From Ehretia macrophylla (Eukaryota > Streptophyta > Magnoliopsida > Boraginales > Ehretiaceae): a DNA stretch of 64,000 nt. Made by a program: the position numbers and the translations under genes. The first letter of the stretch is position 1. Each line of letters opens with the position of its first letter. Under the pieces are notes generated by a model, which was given only the letters and a program-made list of their open reading frames with translations, made no database searches and was not told where the DNA came from. This document shows, piece by piece, positions 43,845 through 55,963 of this stretch. The stretch covers positions 7,204,501-7,268,500 of the forward strand of contig CM075770.1 of the NCBI GenBank assembly GCA_037974665.1. The letters are read 5' to 3'.

Positions 43845-46137
43845 TGTCGCGCCCCGACCCGACCCCGAAAAGCCAAGCCCGGACCCGACACACGGATAGA
43901 GTCTCCCCTGTACCGTGGACGTTCTGAAACCCTACATTCAATATAATATTCTAGAAACCACAACATTCATTTGAGACAAGCCAACATTCTTTTAGAAAAC
44001 ATACATCTTTTCATTAACAACTTTGCAACCCAAAAATGATATTCATACTACACAATTATTTGTGCCAGTAAACAATTAACCATTAGCATGCATTTCCTAA
44101 CTAGTCACAGGAGTATATATTTACAACATTACAACCTTTAATTCTTTACAACATAAGACCATCTAGGCCTCAAAATAGATACTACATACAAGGCTACAAG
44201 CCTCAAAATAATGCGACAACCAAGCATTAAACAAATCAAGCATGGCTCGCACAAAAGTCTGGCAACCAACCACCAGCAAAGCAAAGAAGTGCTATCACGG
44301 AAACACCTCCACCTGTTCCTCCTCCTCAATTACCTCAAGAGGGTCTGCTTCAACTACTCCTGTAAAAATATAGTATAGAGAAGAATGGGCAAAAGCTATT
44401 GCTTAGCGACGGCAATTGGTCTCAAGGACGGAGATGAGAGGAGTATGCAATGCAATTAGTCAAGCAATTCATACAAATATCATATAGATAAGCATTTAAA
44501 GCCACCAACAAACAAAAAGAACACTTAAGCTATAAACTCTCATTCAAAGGATATGGTACTCTTTTCACGAGCAACTTTTAATCACGAATTCGATGAAGAC
44601 GCGCCGGCCCAAACCACCTTATAACACCAATTTGGAATACCCTAGAAGTATCCATCAATCTACGACCCAAATCTCCCTGGGAGGCAACCCAAGCGAGAAG
44701 AGGGAATAGCAACGGAGCTAGAGCAACCAACACTGGTAACCCGAGCCTCCCCAGAGAGGACCATCACTCACGCGGGGGATACAATGCAATGCCAGAGTCG
44801 ATACAAGGTGATAAACGAGCAATAAAGCCACACGTGGGAGAATAACAAAGTAGGTTACTCTCGCACGTAATAGCAACAGTTGATAAGCATTTCAATCAAA
44901 ATCAATTCGAACAAGTATATCAAGCAACCCTAAGCATTCTATAGGCATAATATCAAGAAAACAAGCAAAATCACAAATCGGCCCCAACTATCAAAACACT
45001 ACCATTTCCAAACGAGCCACGAGTTCTGGAAACCGACTTCGCCAATCCTCCTAGGTCACCATAAGGCACGTCTAAAGACCCCGAAACCCTACCTAACCCT
45101 AGAATTCACGCAAAGTCCTGATTTTCCCCTTTGCTCGTTTGAACTACAACTATATCAACCAAACACCCAACCAACGCCATAATCGCACCAAAAGTGCTTC
45201 CATAGCCTCCCGAAACAATGCCAATACGCAAAATGAGAAAATGCCAAACTCAACCTAAACGACCCCGACTTTCACCGAGGCTTAATTCCCGTTTTTTCCA
45301 TTACGCAACCCAAACAAACCATGCATTTAGGCATTCTAGCACACCTAGCACAATTCTACATCAACGGACAGCATAACAGAACAACTTCATCATTTCAAGG
45401 GTTTACTATTCATAAAACACTATTCAACAACTAATTTAAATAGCAATCTCAACATTTAACCGTAGAAAATGTTTAAAAACTATAAATACACGCTCTACAA
45501 TTGTCAAGGAACAATCTAGAAATATCAAAATGCTTTAAACAACAATCTACGGATAAAATCTAAAAATCACAAAGTTGATACACTTGACATTTAAATGCGC
45601 AAATAACATGCTTCCCTCACCTTAGGTACTCCTAGCCGCTAGGAAAATAACGCTGGTTGGCTCAAAAACCACCCCGCACGAGCTCACGCGAAGATTGAAT
45701 GATTGGAAGTTGAAAGGTTTTTTTTTTTTTTTCTCTTGAAGCTCACGGCCTGCTCACTGATTTTTCAGCCTTGTTTTTTTTTTTTTTTTTTTGCTTTGTT
45801 TTAGCTTATTAAGTGATGACTTGGTCAAATGGTCAAAGCACTAGGTCAAACAACTTAAAACTTTGGTCAATTAGACTATTTTTGTGCACTTGAAAGCCAT
45901 TTTAACTAAGGAAAGATTAATTATAGCTAGCAACAATTAAAATATACAATTTAAGTCATCTAAATACTAGTTTCACTATTTACTAAGGACTAGAAACCGT
46001 TCTCTAGCTATCGCTCCCTAAATACAATGCACGTTACGACAGCAAGGAAGTAACAATTAATTCTCAAAGAATTTAAGGAAATATAATTTTCAAAATAATG
46101 AACAAGAATTTTTCACATTCCGGGCTCGGGTATTACA
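43845..46137 (-). repeat. Element D 5' LTR
   Basis: 2,293 bases, TG...CA ends, same landmarks as the 3' LTR. A T/A homopolymer region near 45718-45792 is longer than in the other LTR. Identity is high but not complete. Confidence 0.93.
44295..44359 (-). other. Acidic second-exon frame, element D (5' LTR)
   Basis: Same 20-codon frame as 37076-37140, with the acceptor TTTTTACAG before it. Confidence 0.45.
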
Positions 46138-46142
46138 CTCTA
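46138..46142. repeat. Target-site duplication of element D (right)
   Basis: ctcta, identical to 36647-36651. Confidence 0.92.
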
Positions 46143-49100
46143 CCTATTGAGTTGCTTCTCCTGGAGTTCAAGAGTTGCTTTCAACACTGTGACTTCCATT
46201 ATATATTGGACAGAGTGCTGCTTTTAGAGCCCTTGATTGAGATTGGAGTCTCATCACGAACTCATAAAGAAGGTGATCAACCTCTCTTTATTAATAGGGA
46301 AGTTTATGACTAACAACCTTCCTGCAATTCAATTCCCTTAAGCCCTTTAGGCCAGTGTTATGGGTTGTCCTGTGATGAAGAATCACTTAGATGATGAGAA
46401 TGGAGCTAGTCACGGAGCTTTGTCATAGGTGACAGTCTGATCCCGGTGCCACTATCGCCTCTTGGCTTTACTTTAATAGAATATATTTGATTGTAAGTGA
46501 AGCGAACCATGACTTTGAAAACGAAAAGGGCAAACAAGGCAAAGCAAAGACAGAGCTTAAACAGCTCCCTCCTCAACAAGCTAGTGCATAGCGCGATGCA
46601 CTGGTTTTAAGGTCATCGATGAACCAAGCTGGCTTCGCCGGTAGGGCACTTCAAAGGTCCTGCTACTCTTACCTCCCTTCTTTGCCTCGGTGTCTTATAC
46701 GAGAATACACTATGCTACCATCAGTATCAAAGCGTCGCGCTTCATGGCTCGCAGGTAGGGGCGGTGGGGAAGAAAGCACATTGCATGATTTATCAAGTTG
46801 TGAGGTGAGTAGGATTATTGAAATATTGACTTACGCAAGTCCAACTAACCAACCAATGAGTAAGCAGCGCACACAGGAAAGTCGGTCCAAGCCGCAATAT
46901 CCTTCTTGATTGATCCTAGTATCAAACCGACGAATTCAATGCTTTAGTTTTAGCCTCCTTTTTCGATGAAAAGAACGTCAGTTTAAGATCCCATTTGAAT
47001 GAACAGACAGGAGCCCTCTTTTTCTATAAAAATGGGGAAGGTTACTGATTGACATGCCAACAAGTAAAGGAGAAAGAAGGCTATTTTCGCTATCTACTAG
47101 CTAGTGGCATTAGCGTTTGAGGCTGGTACGAAGAGTAGAGCGAAGGTCAGTAGGGATAAACTTTCTAGACTAGATATTGAGTACTATTCTAGAATAGAGG
47201 AAATAGCAATTCGCTCATAAGCCCAACTTAAACTCATTAAGAAAGTCTAGCTCGATCGACCACATGTCAATTGACCCCAAAAAATCTGGAGAATCACTTC
47301 ATTGAGACCCAAAATGCATCCTTTCTCCTGGGTCTGGGCAAGTGAGTTTAACTACTTTCCCTGTCAGCGGATCATAATAAGACGTAAAAAAAGATTACTT
47401 CGTTTATTGCAAAGAGGCCAACCTACGTTCTGAAAGCAAATTTCTATGGGGGGAGCATCTGGGGATGCCTAGTCTAAGAGGTTGCTTTCGGAAGTCCATC
47501 CCCCTACCAGACCAAGGCAGCCGTAGAGAGATATAGAAGCCCCCCCAGATGTAAAGAGAAGACAGGCCAGTAAAGTCAAAGGCAGGGCACTGTTGCTACT
47601 ACTCCTTTAAGAAAAGGTGTTCTATCTCGGCCAAACCATGCATGCACGGGGAAGAAGCTCTAGTGGCTTTCAAGTAAAAGTTGCTTCTTTCAAAGTCAAA
47701 TCTCTCTCCCCTTCACCGACAACTCTTAGCAATATAGTAACAGTAATAGTCATACGCCAAATCGAAATATTATTGATATCCTAATAGTCAAGATCTCTCC
47801 TCTACACCGCTCTCTCCCAATTGAACTATTGGTGGGAGGCCTAATGATTGCTGTTGAGAAGAGGAATTGTTTGCTTCAGACAATTCGTTCATATCGGATG
47901 CAACGCGGGATAAAGGCTCTTTGAAGGAAGAATGCGCTCTTAGTAGTAATCCCTATCTTATGCAGAAGACGATCTGTGGCATTCAACTGAATGAAGATGG
48001 CATGAGGACGATTGCTACTCTCCTTGCTTAGCTTGTGGGAAACTAGCTCTTATAAGAGAAGCCTTTCTCTTATTTATATATGATACTATGTCCGTGAATC
48101 TAAAATTAGACTTGTCTTTCTAACTATTTTGCTCTTGCCTTGTTAATGGACGAGTAAGAAATCTTTTTCTCTTGCTGGTGTCAGGTACATATGGAATTGA
48201 ATCAAAAGACAGAAAAGCTATTTCATCAGCTCTGGGAATTTCAGGAAGAGAAGTAGGCAAAAAATAGCTCTCTTAACGGGTACCAGGGGTGGTGTCATAG
48301 AAGTAAACGCTGTTACCGGAATGAGTAAGGACTCGATGCCCAGAGTCAGTTGCTAGTGGTTCATTAAGTTAATCAGATTCATCCAATAAGTAAAAATATG
48401 CACTTATCATACCTGATATACGCCTACTTTTACAAGTAGTCAAATAGACTTTCGTAAACAAAGTGTGTAGTTCTCACCCTCATATCAATAGTCCTTGCGA
48501 GTGTGGGGGTCCTAATTTTCCTTGATCTGGCACTTGTTCATGCGTCCGTCACCGTTGCTGCTAAAATTATGGAGGAAGGATAAGGGGAAGAGATGGAGAC
48601 AGAGCTTCTACCTTACTATAAGCAATTTATCCATGCCTGCGCCGTCCATCCCGGATTTAACCGAACCTAAGCACTTTATGAACAGCCTTGATTGAGGGAG
48701 AAAGCCCTTTCTAGGGTAGCAGTTTACACGGAATATAAGGGAGAACTTTTGCTAAGCTAAAAGACTCGAAAAATGTCTTATATTAACCCTCAGAGAACTG
48801 AAACTCTCTTTAGGGATAGAATTGGCTACTTTTCTTCTCGTTTGATCTGTGTAATCTAGGGCAGTAGACTCGATATGTAAATGAATTCGCCACGCTTCCT
48901 TCATTGCTTTATTCATGTCTGGACTTCCCGAAAAAAGGAATTTCCCTATCGCTTAATCAAAGAAAGTTAGTCTTAACTAAGCATAAGTCCTTTACTTTTG
49001 AATGATTGCTAAGCCTCTTTATTACTACTAGTACATTTCTTTAAGAGCGCATTCCTCCTAACTCCCAACAGTTTCTCAAGCAGCCACATCTTCTCTTTCT

Positions 49101-49740
49101 TCTTCCCTAATCCTACCTCCTTGCGACACGATTAGTCAAGTTAAAAAAGATGAATTCTCCGAAAGGGACCTATCTTAGTTTAATTATATCCATCGATCGA
49201 AAAAATGCAGGACATAAGAGTAACGTGTGTTCCAGAGTGTTAACTTAACAATTACAATAAATAAGGGTGGAACGAACGTTGATACCCCTATAGTATAGAG
49301 AGGGCGATGAAGCTTTGGTGGTAAGATAAAGTCGCTTCCTAAGTCACTCAGGTATGGCTTTGGTTAAGTAAATTGACTCCATCTTCATCAATAGCCAGCG
49401 GTAGGCATAATCTGCGTGATTCGAGTCTTTCGTGCATCACCTCAGTGTGCCATTTTTCAGGGTGTAATAAGTCTTATCTAGCTAGATCCTAAGATCTTAA
49501 TCCACGGCTTAGTAATCCGCAGAGACTTCATACGAAGCTGAATCTAGCTAAATCAGGAAAATCCACTAATCCATTTAGGTGAAGGAGAAGCAGAAGGAAT
49601 TTAGAAGACCGATTTACTAAGCTTTTTCAGCAGGACAAAAAGATGTTCTTTCAGCCCTAGCTCGACTCAGGTCTCGCAATCACTTTATGGTGGAGCCATG
49701 CAAAAGGTTAAAATGAGACATTTTTGTCATTGCATTTAAG

Positions 49741-49768
49741 AGTGAAGGGACCCAGGGGCATGGGTCCC
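49741..49768. repeat. Palindromic repeat copy 1
   Basis: The 26-base string at 49741-49766 recurs exactly at 51124-51149. It holds an inverted repeat GGGACCCA / TGGGTCCC (49747-49768) with loop GGGGCA. It is GC-rich in AT-rich surroundings. Confidence 0.8.
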
Positions 49769-51123
49769 AAATGTTTAAGGATGTGGTGGACTTATTCATC
49801 ATATAGTTGTTGCACGAACGTCGTGCTTGATTGAGTTGATTAACCTTTCTCAACGGTGAAAAAAGGTGTTTACAAGCTTGTTTGATAGAACAAGGATATT
49901 AATAAGGTTTTTATAGAACAGTCAACAAGATAACCAATGGTAAGAACTCTAAGTAATGGGAGGACTTTGAAGGAATAGATTGATAGGAAGATTTAAATAA
50001 CCCGGTATTGTCCAACAAGAGTGAGCAGAGAATAGCTGGAATTTCAGTCTTTGGCTAGAGATGCGCCTTTCTTCTATTCTCTTATTAGAAATCCTTCTTT
50101 CTTACTGTCTGCCCATTCCGTCCAGGAAAGCATAAAAGTATAGGCAGGAAGGCGTAGGAATAACAGACGAAAGGGAAGAGAGATCGAGGGTAGGCTAACT
50201 TTATCGTTCCCTTTTTGTTCAAGGTGCAGATTTCGGTTTCTTCAGACTTAGAGTACCCACTTTGAATCACTGTAGAGAGTAGGGAAAGGGACGATTACGT
50301 CCACCTGAGGAATCATAAGTTATCCTATCCAAAGAAGTAAGGAAAAAAGTGACTCAAACTAAGGAACTTTCGCTATAAGAGAAGTTCAAAATAGTGCTCT
50401 AGTTGCTTGTACCGGTGCTTGGCTTAGCAGGAAGCTTGACTTCTTGAAAAAGTGCATTTTCGCTCCTCTCGTTTGGGTAGCTAGTTGGCCTTGGAGATCA
50501 GACAGGGGCCTTTCGTCAGGCCCTTTTAAGTGACATTATCGGCTTTTTTTCTCTCCTTTAGCCTATCATACCACGGCTTTAGTTAGTGCTCTATATCTAT
50601 AGAACCCTAGGCTTTCCTGGCCTTTTGGCTACTTTCCTTACTTTAGTCTATAAAGCTCCTGATTCTAGCAAGAGTTCCCCTGTTTCGTGCTTGGGTATCC
50701 TCAATCATAAATTGATTATACCCCAACGCCTAACAAGAAAGAAGTACAAGCCTCAGAATAAGCCCATGAAAGCTCTTTCGCACCTTCTTGCTTCAAAACG
50801 GTGCTTCCAAGAGCTTCCTTCACAGTGGAGGCAACTACTGAACTGACTTTCTTAGCTAGGATCCCTTCTATGAAAAGGATTTCCTCAATTCACTTACGAG
50901 AGAACAAAGAGTTATGCACTTACTAACTCTTCAGATTGACTTAGTTGAGTAGTGCTGATCTCGCCTTCTCATTCCTGTAGCGAGTGCCCTCATGGGTATA
51001 TATGATGAAGTCTCTTCTTTTTCGAGTTGGCCTATAGCCTCTTGGTAGATAGGGTACTCCCCTAACTTTTTTCTTCGTGCACCCTCGGTGATTGAGAGTA
51101 CCCTTTCAATCATTCAATCTAAA

Positions 51124-51150
51124 AGTGAAGGGACCCAGGGGCATGGGTCT
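51124..51150. repeat. Palindromic repeat copy 2
   Basis: Exact copy of 49741-49766. The stem is shorter here (GACCCA / TGGGTC, 51132-51149) because the base that follows differs. Confidence 0.8.
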
Positions 51151-51730
51151 TGAATAGTAAGACATTAAAGTCTCGATTATAGTAGGAGTGAGAGAACGGA
51201 CTGATAGCTCACTCCCCTACGCTTTTAGGACTAACAAATAGTGATTATTATCATAATAGAAGGACATTCACTGTGTCAGAATGATGGATATAGGCATCAG
51301 GAATAGAGCTAGAAAAGGCGGAGAGTGGAAAGGCTTACGGTGGATACCCAGGCACCCAAAGAGGAGGACGGGCATAGTAATCGATGAAATACTTTAATAA
51401 GGAACTGGATTTCATTTCCTCCTACGCTTCCTTCCATTTTGCCACCTTGATCTAGCCCTCTTGCTTGGCTAACACATGAAACTATAAACTTCAAGTGAGA
51501 CATCCATATCTCTGTCAACTATTTGTGATACGAGAAAGAAAGCTTCATCGAGTAGTCTGTGTGGAACATTCTTCGCTAGGTCTGGTATGGCTCATTCTCT
51601 TTATCTGTTTGGTGGCAGGTAGGATAGGGCCAAACAAGCTAAGCGTGATGAGCAGAGCTAAGTAAGCAATAGCACGAGATAACTGAGTGAAGGGCGGGAA
51701 AGGTTGGGCTTTTGACTCTATTAATATAAA

Positions 51731-53479
51731 AAGTGATCCTGAATAGACTATAAGGGCTGGATTTCCTTTACGTTATTTTTGAGTTCTAGGAATCCTAAAT
51801 TATTAAACATAGGAATTCGCATCAGAAAAAGATACCCTTGATCTGGACTTTGAATCTCGATATCTGATCTTGGCTATTGGGAGATAGAATTATTTGAGGA
51901 AATAAGTATGCATTTTGGTGACTGAACATTTATTTGCCTACATTGAGCTTTTGAGTTCTAGGTGGTGTGACTTTCTAAATTGTTGATTGGGGATTCTCTT
52001 GTGTTATAATCGGTTAGTATGAATCTGTGTTGTGTTATCAGATTTTAGAGTCTTCATTAGTTAATCTTGTTGGGTAATCGGTGATTTATCTTGTTTGGTG
52101 ATTGGTCTGGTACGGAATGTAAAATTTTGGAGTGATTTATCTTGTTTGGTGATTGTTATGACTCCTTAGGTTCTCTAGATCTCCTTAGTATCTTGTTTTG
52201 GAGGAAGATAGATTGTAGGATTTGACTTGTTGGTATTTAAATGTGTAGGTGGGACACCCTTTTTGTGCTTCCTATTCTATTGGTCTTATTATTCTTTTCT
52301 ACTCTATTCTCACTTATTTGAGAGAGAGTTACACTTTTCTAGCATATCAATTGTTTCTTTAAAGTTTTGCTTATTGGATTAATGGATCTTATACTCATTT
52401 GACATTGTTTCTACTCTTAACATTCATATTTGATTCTTATAGCAATGTCGCTTATTGGAGTTAAGGTTTGAGACTTCTATATTTCATTCTATATATCCAG
52501 CCATTGGTTTCAATATTTCATTTCATCCTATTACTATTCATTTGAAGGTAATTTTTCATTTGGTATACCATTTTACTTATTCGAATTTTACTTGCTTGAT
52601 GTACCCCTTACCTAAGTACATCATTGTCATTCTTGTTGATCTTTGTTAATCCTATTGTTTTATTATTAAACCATGAGCCTTTACTTTGCTTGTAATTGAT
52701 CATTTAATATACTCAGCATTGTCCTTTCTTATTTATACTTCTTTGGTTATTGTGTGTTGAGATACTCATTATCTTGACACTTATTTTCTATTGAAATAAT
52801 CATCTCTTATTTCCTAATTTCATTTCGCCTCAAGTACAACTTACTTGTTGGTTCCTTGAACAATCATCGAGAATTGAAATATCTACTTGTTCAGGAATTT
52901 TGTTCAACATACTCAGCACTGTTTTGACTCGTCATCATCCTTTGTTCGTACTTATTTAACTGATAGGTGCTGAGACATTTCTTATCTTAGTTATCATGCT
53001 TCCTTATTAATCTATTAGCATCTTGATTCTCTAACCTGTTTGACCTCTTGTTCACTTGATTGCTGGCTCGAATATGACTTTCCATATTCTTATTTCCTTG
53101 TAAATTTTATAAGATCCATATTCTGACCAATGTCACTTTTGAGATATTCCCTTGATCAGTAATCATTCATGTTATCGTGAATGAATTTTTAAAACCCTCG
53201 GGGTGTTCATAGAGCTCTTTTGTATAGTAGGGGATGATTGATAAGTAGTGGTGTCATGCTAAGACCTTGCAGTTGTAATTTCTTTCATATGCAATATGAT
53301 ATTAGGTTGGAGAAAATTATGAATTGAAGATTGTCTTGGAATTATGATAATCATCTTGTAGTCAACAGAGTTTGTTCTTTTGAAGTCTTTGGTTAGGTGT
53401 CATCCTAAGAGATAAATGGGAACTAAAAGAAGTATTGTTAAGTGTAATGATTGAGGATTTAATTGTCTGTCAGTTCGAC
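51731..53479 (+). other. Element E interior, T-rich, no protein seen
   Basis: About 1.75 kb. Phrases such as ttatcttgtttggtgattggt recur near 52088-52155. Others, like ttactcagcactgttttgactcgtc, resemble decayed units of the arrays in A to C. No frame above 64 codons. Confidence 0.55.
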
Positions 53480-53515
53480 AATTGGGCGGATGCAATTGTT
53501 TTAAGGGGGGGAGAA
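53480..53515 (+). other. Pre-polypurine hairpin and polypurine tract, element E
   Basis: 53480-53497 is AATTGGG-CGGA-TGCAATT, the same 18-base length as in C and D, with five Watson-Crick pairs, one G-G mismatch and one G-U. AAGGGGGGGAGAA then leads into the LTR at 53516. Confidence 0.6.
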
Positions 53516-55963
53516 TGTGAAACCTCAGTTTTTGTTTTGACCTCGATTTGTGTGTCTTTGCCTCGATTTGCATGATTTGACCTGTTTATGTGTTATATGA
53601 GTTAGAGTGAGCTAAATATGTGATTTATATTCCTAATACATGCTATGTGTGCATTCATGAAATTTTCATCCAAAACGGCTTCAGAAATTTTATCATCGGT
53701 TTTGGTGAATAGTGTTTTTGTACACCTGTCCGCTAAAATTTTTACAGGGGTGTTTTAAATGTTTTAAAACCTAGTCCTCGGGTATTAATAGACTCGTGTT
53801 TGATTAAAACGGATTTGGAATTTTCAAGATTTTTACGCTTTCTTTTGCAAGAAAACGAGTTTTAAGCTGACTCGGGTGAAACTGTTTTAATATAACACTC
53901 TTTGTCACCTAAAATATATTGTCTAGAATTAATTTAGTTGTTAATTTAATAGTTGAGCAAGAAATAGTCAAGAAAAGAATGAAAAGACTAAAAATAGAAT
54001 TAAAAGACTAAAAATAGAATTAAAAGACTAAATATAACTAATTGACTTTCTTTTAAATTGTTGACCTTTACTTAAAATGCATCAACACACAATTGCACAA
54101 CACAAAAACATACTCATTTTACACCTACATGGCCGAGAGCCATTAGAGAGAAAAGCCAAAGTTTTCTTCAAGTTTTCAAATGTAAATTTTCATTAGAAGT
54201 TGTATTTCAAGGCCAATGTCCATCAACCAAAGCTTGATTCCACCTCTTGAGCATCCATTGAGCATCTTTGTAGCTTCAAAACACATCAAAGGTGAGAGCA
54301 AAATTCTAGATCTCAAAATTCATTTTTTATATCTTTACATATAATTGAATATTGAACCATTAGAATGTTAATTTGAAGTTATATTATTGCTTAGTGCATG
54401 CTAAGGATCGATTATAAGTATTGTTATGAGATTTGAACTGTTGTAGCATAAATTTTTATTTTCGAGTATTTAAAGTTGATAGTTTGATAAATTGTTGAAT
54501 ATTTTAAGTTGTAATGGTTGGAATCCATTGCCGTCAATTTCTAAAAGTTTGTTAATTACGTGGTAGCGCTGTTATAATGCCGAATTTTCGATTGCGATGT
54601 TTGTATGAAAATCCAAAAATTTCAGCCTATGTGCATTGAGGTTTTAGGGTTGTTGGGCTTGATTTGGATGGATTATGGTTGGTTTCCGAGAGGGCTAATG
54701 TAGTTTTTCGAATGGGTGAGTGATAGAAACTGATTTGGAGATTTTTGGATTAGTAGAATGTAAGATATGATTATTTGAAGTTTAGGTTATCTTTCTTTAA
54801 AATGTTGAGTTATGCCTTTGGATGATTGGGTGGTGTTTGAGTGATTGAATTGTGAGTTGTTAATGGTTAGAGTAGGGTTAGATTACGTGTTTAATGCATG
54901 TTAAGTTGGATGGCCTACTTTGTCATCTAACTTAGTTGTTTGTTGTTTTAATTGATTATTTGATGTTATATTGATGAAACTATGATTATTGATTGATTAT
55001 TGATGAACCGGGAGATAGTCAATGAAAAAGATTATCCTCATGTGATGTGATGTTTATTATTATTGCTGAGTCTTGGTATGTGTGTGCCACCTCTCGGGCA
55101 GCGTCAAGCTGTCGGGTTGATAACGACATGACTACCAGAGGCTAGCCCCAGCTCGCATGACAGAGGTGTCATGGGAGGTGGGGGTAGTGAGGTCCCCCGG
55201 GTGCGTGAGTAATGGGGAGATATAAGAAGAACGGTTGAGATCGTGATGGCGTTTGGAGCTACACCAACTAGAGTATCCTTTATTGATTGGTCATTATAGT
55301 TATGTGTTTATATTGTTATTAATGTTTTATTGTGTTTACTGCTCAAAGGATCATTTCTAAGGAGTATAGTAAATACTGTTAAAAATCTATTGGATCCTCA
55401 CTACGCTTGCTTTATTTAAACTCACTCTTTATTATTGTATGCTTATAGGTGTCTTTGAGCAAGATTACGGGTACGTGCCTCTAGAAGAGGATAAGGTGTT
55501 GTATGTGGATGAGTCCTATGTGCCAGAGTCTTGTCCTTGATGCTTGAGATGTTGTATACTCTATTATTTTGTATATTAAATTAGTTGTCTTTTAATCACT
55601 TGTAGTTTATGATGTATAAGTTGTAGTAAGGATAATGAACTAAATGATGCTAACTTATTAGTCTTCTTCCTTTTGTTATGATTAGGTTGCTAGTTTGGTT
55701 CAATCTATTTTGCATTGTATATTAAAGTTAAGGTATTATGTTGAAACAGAGGCGTATAACTAAGAATGATTATTGTATGATATGGTTATGTTGTATGTTG
55801 TTAATGGTATTGAGGAGTTGATTGGTGAATGGTTATGGAGTTTGGTTGTGTGATGTTCTGAGAGGTTGGTTTAGAGGCTCGATGTCTTAATTACTATCGT
55901 TATACTGCCGAGATTCCGTTGCATCTTGACTGATTGTAGGTGGGGTTGAGTTGGGGCGTGACA
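53516..55963 (+). repeat. Element E LTR
   Basis: 2,448 bases, TGTGAAACCTC...GGGGCGTGACA, related to the LTRs of C and F. Three 20-bp units (aaaagactaaaaatagaatt type) at 53981-54039. Contains the only complete split frame in the window (54216-55540). Its acceptor-proximal hairpin is decayed (tacgctt / aaactca). Confidence 0.9.
54216..55540 (+). CDS. Putative split small protein in the LTR of element E (55 codons)
   Basis: Proposed exons 54216-54291 and 55449-55540, separated by a 1,157-base GT-AG intron (CAAAG|GTGAGAG ... GCTTATAG|GTGTC). Exon 1 starts ATG and gives 25 codons plus one base; exon 2 finishes the split Gly codon and runs 29 codons to TGA. Its parts are a hydrophobic/His-containing first half (starting MSINQSLIPPLE) and an acidic second half (YGYVPLEEDK, then VDESYVPESCP). 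Element F has the same second half (YGYVPQEDEN, VEESYMPESYP) with mostly synonymous or Asp/Glu changes. C has it with a 9-base (three-codon) insertion that keeps frame. Known families: none I recognise. It may instead be a decaying trace; the upstream ATGGCCGAG at 54133 opens only a five-codon frame. Function unknown. Confidence 0.4.

Larger units (their letters stand above)
36652..46137 (-). mobile_element. Element D: complete Tekay-type chromovirus, inactivated
   Basis: 9,486 bases bounded by perfect duplications (ctcta): LTRs 36652-38909 and 43845-46137, primer site 43825-43836, one gag-pol frame 38921-43531, polypurine tract 38910-38922, all in minus-strand sense. The domain order gag, protease, RT, RNase H, integrase, chromodomain-like C-terminus and the long LTRs place it in the chromovirus branch of Ty3/gypsy, Tekay/Del type. 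It inserted into the organelle-like tract after that tract reached the nucleus. Confidence 0.94.
46143..51730. other. Organelle-like gene-free tract, piece 3
   Basis: About 5.6 kb continuous with piece 2 once element D and one ctcta are removed. No gene is recognised; open frames (46619-46909, 50586-50846) match nothing I know. The sequence near 47785-47835, read on the minus strand, has a stretch like the D-arm of a plastid/mitochondrial tRNA-Asp (tagttcaattgg) but no full cloverleaf. It contains a 26-bp direct repeat with an internal palindrome (49741-49766 and 51124-51149). The right limit, where T-rich element E interior starts, is approximate. Confidence 0.42.
51731..55963 (+). mobile_element. 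Element E: 3' end of a chromovirus-like element
   Basis: A 3' interior (about 51731-53515) and a full LTR (53516-55963). No coding domain remains; the left side is lost where it meets the organelle-like tract, so no left LTR or duplication can be checked. The right LTR end abuts 55964, inside the 5' LTR of F. The interior is T-rich with loose repeats (cttgtttggtgattgg and similar) and ends with hairpin and polypurine tract. Confidence 0.8.

Noticed and set aside
47780-47840. tRNA-Asp-like D-arm on the minus strand (tagttcaattgg)
   Set aside because: Only the D-arm region matches; anticodon and T-arms do not form, and no acceptor stem is seen.
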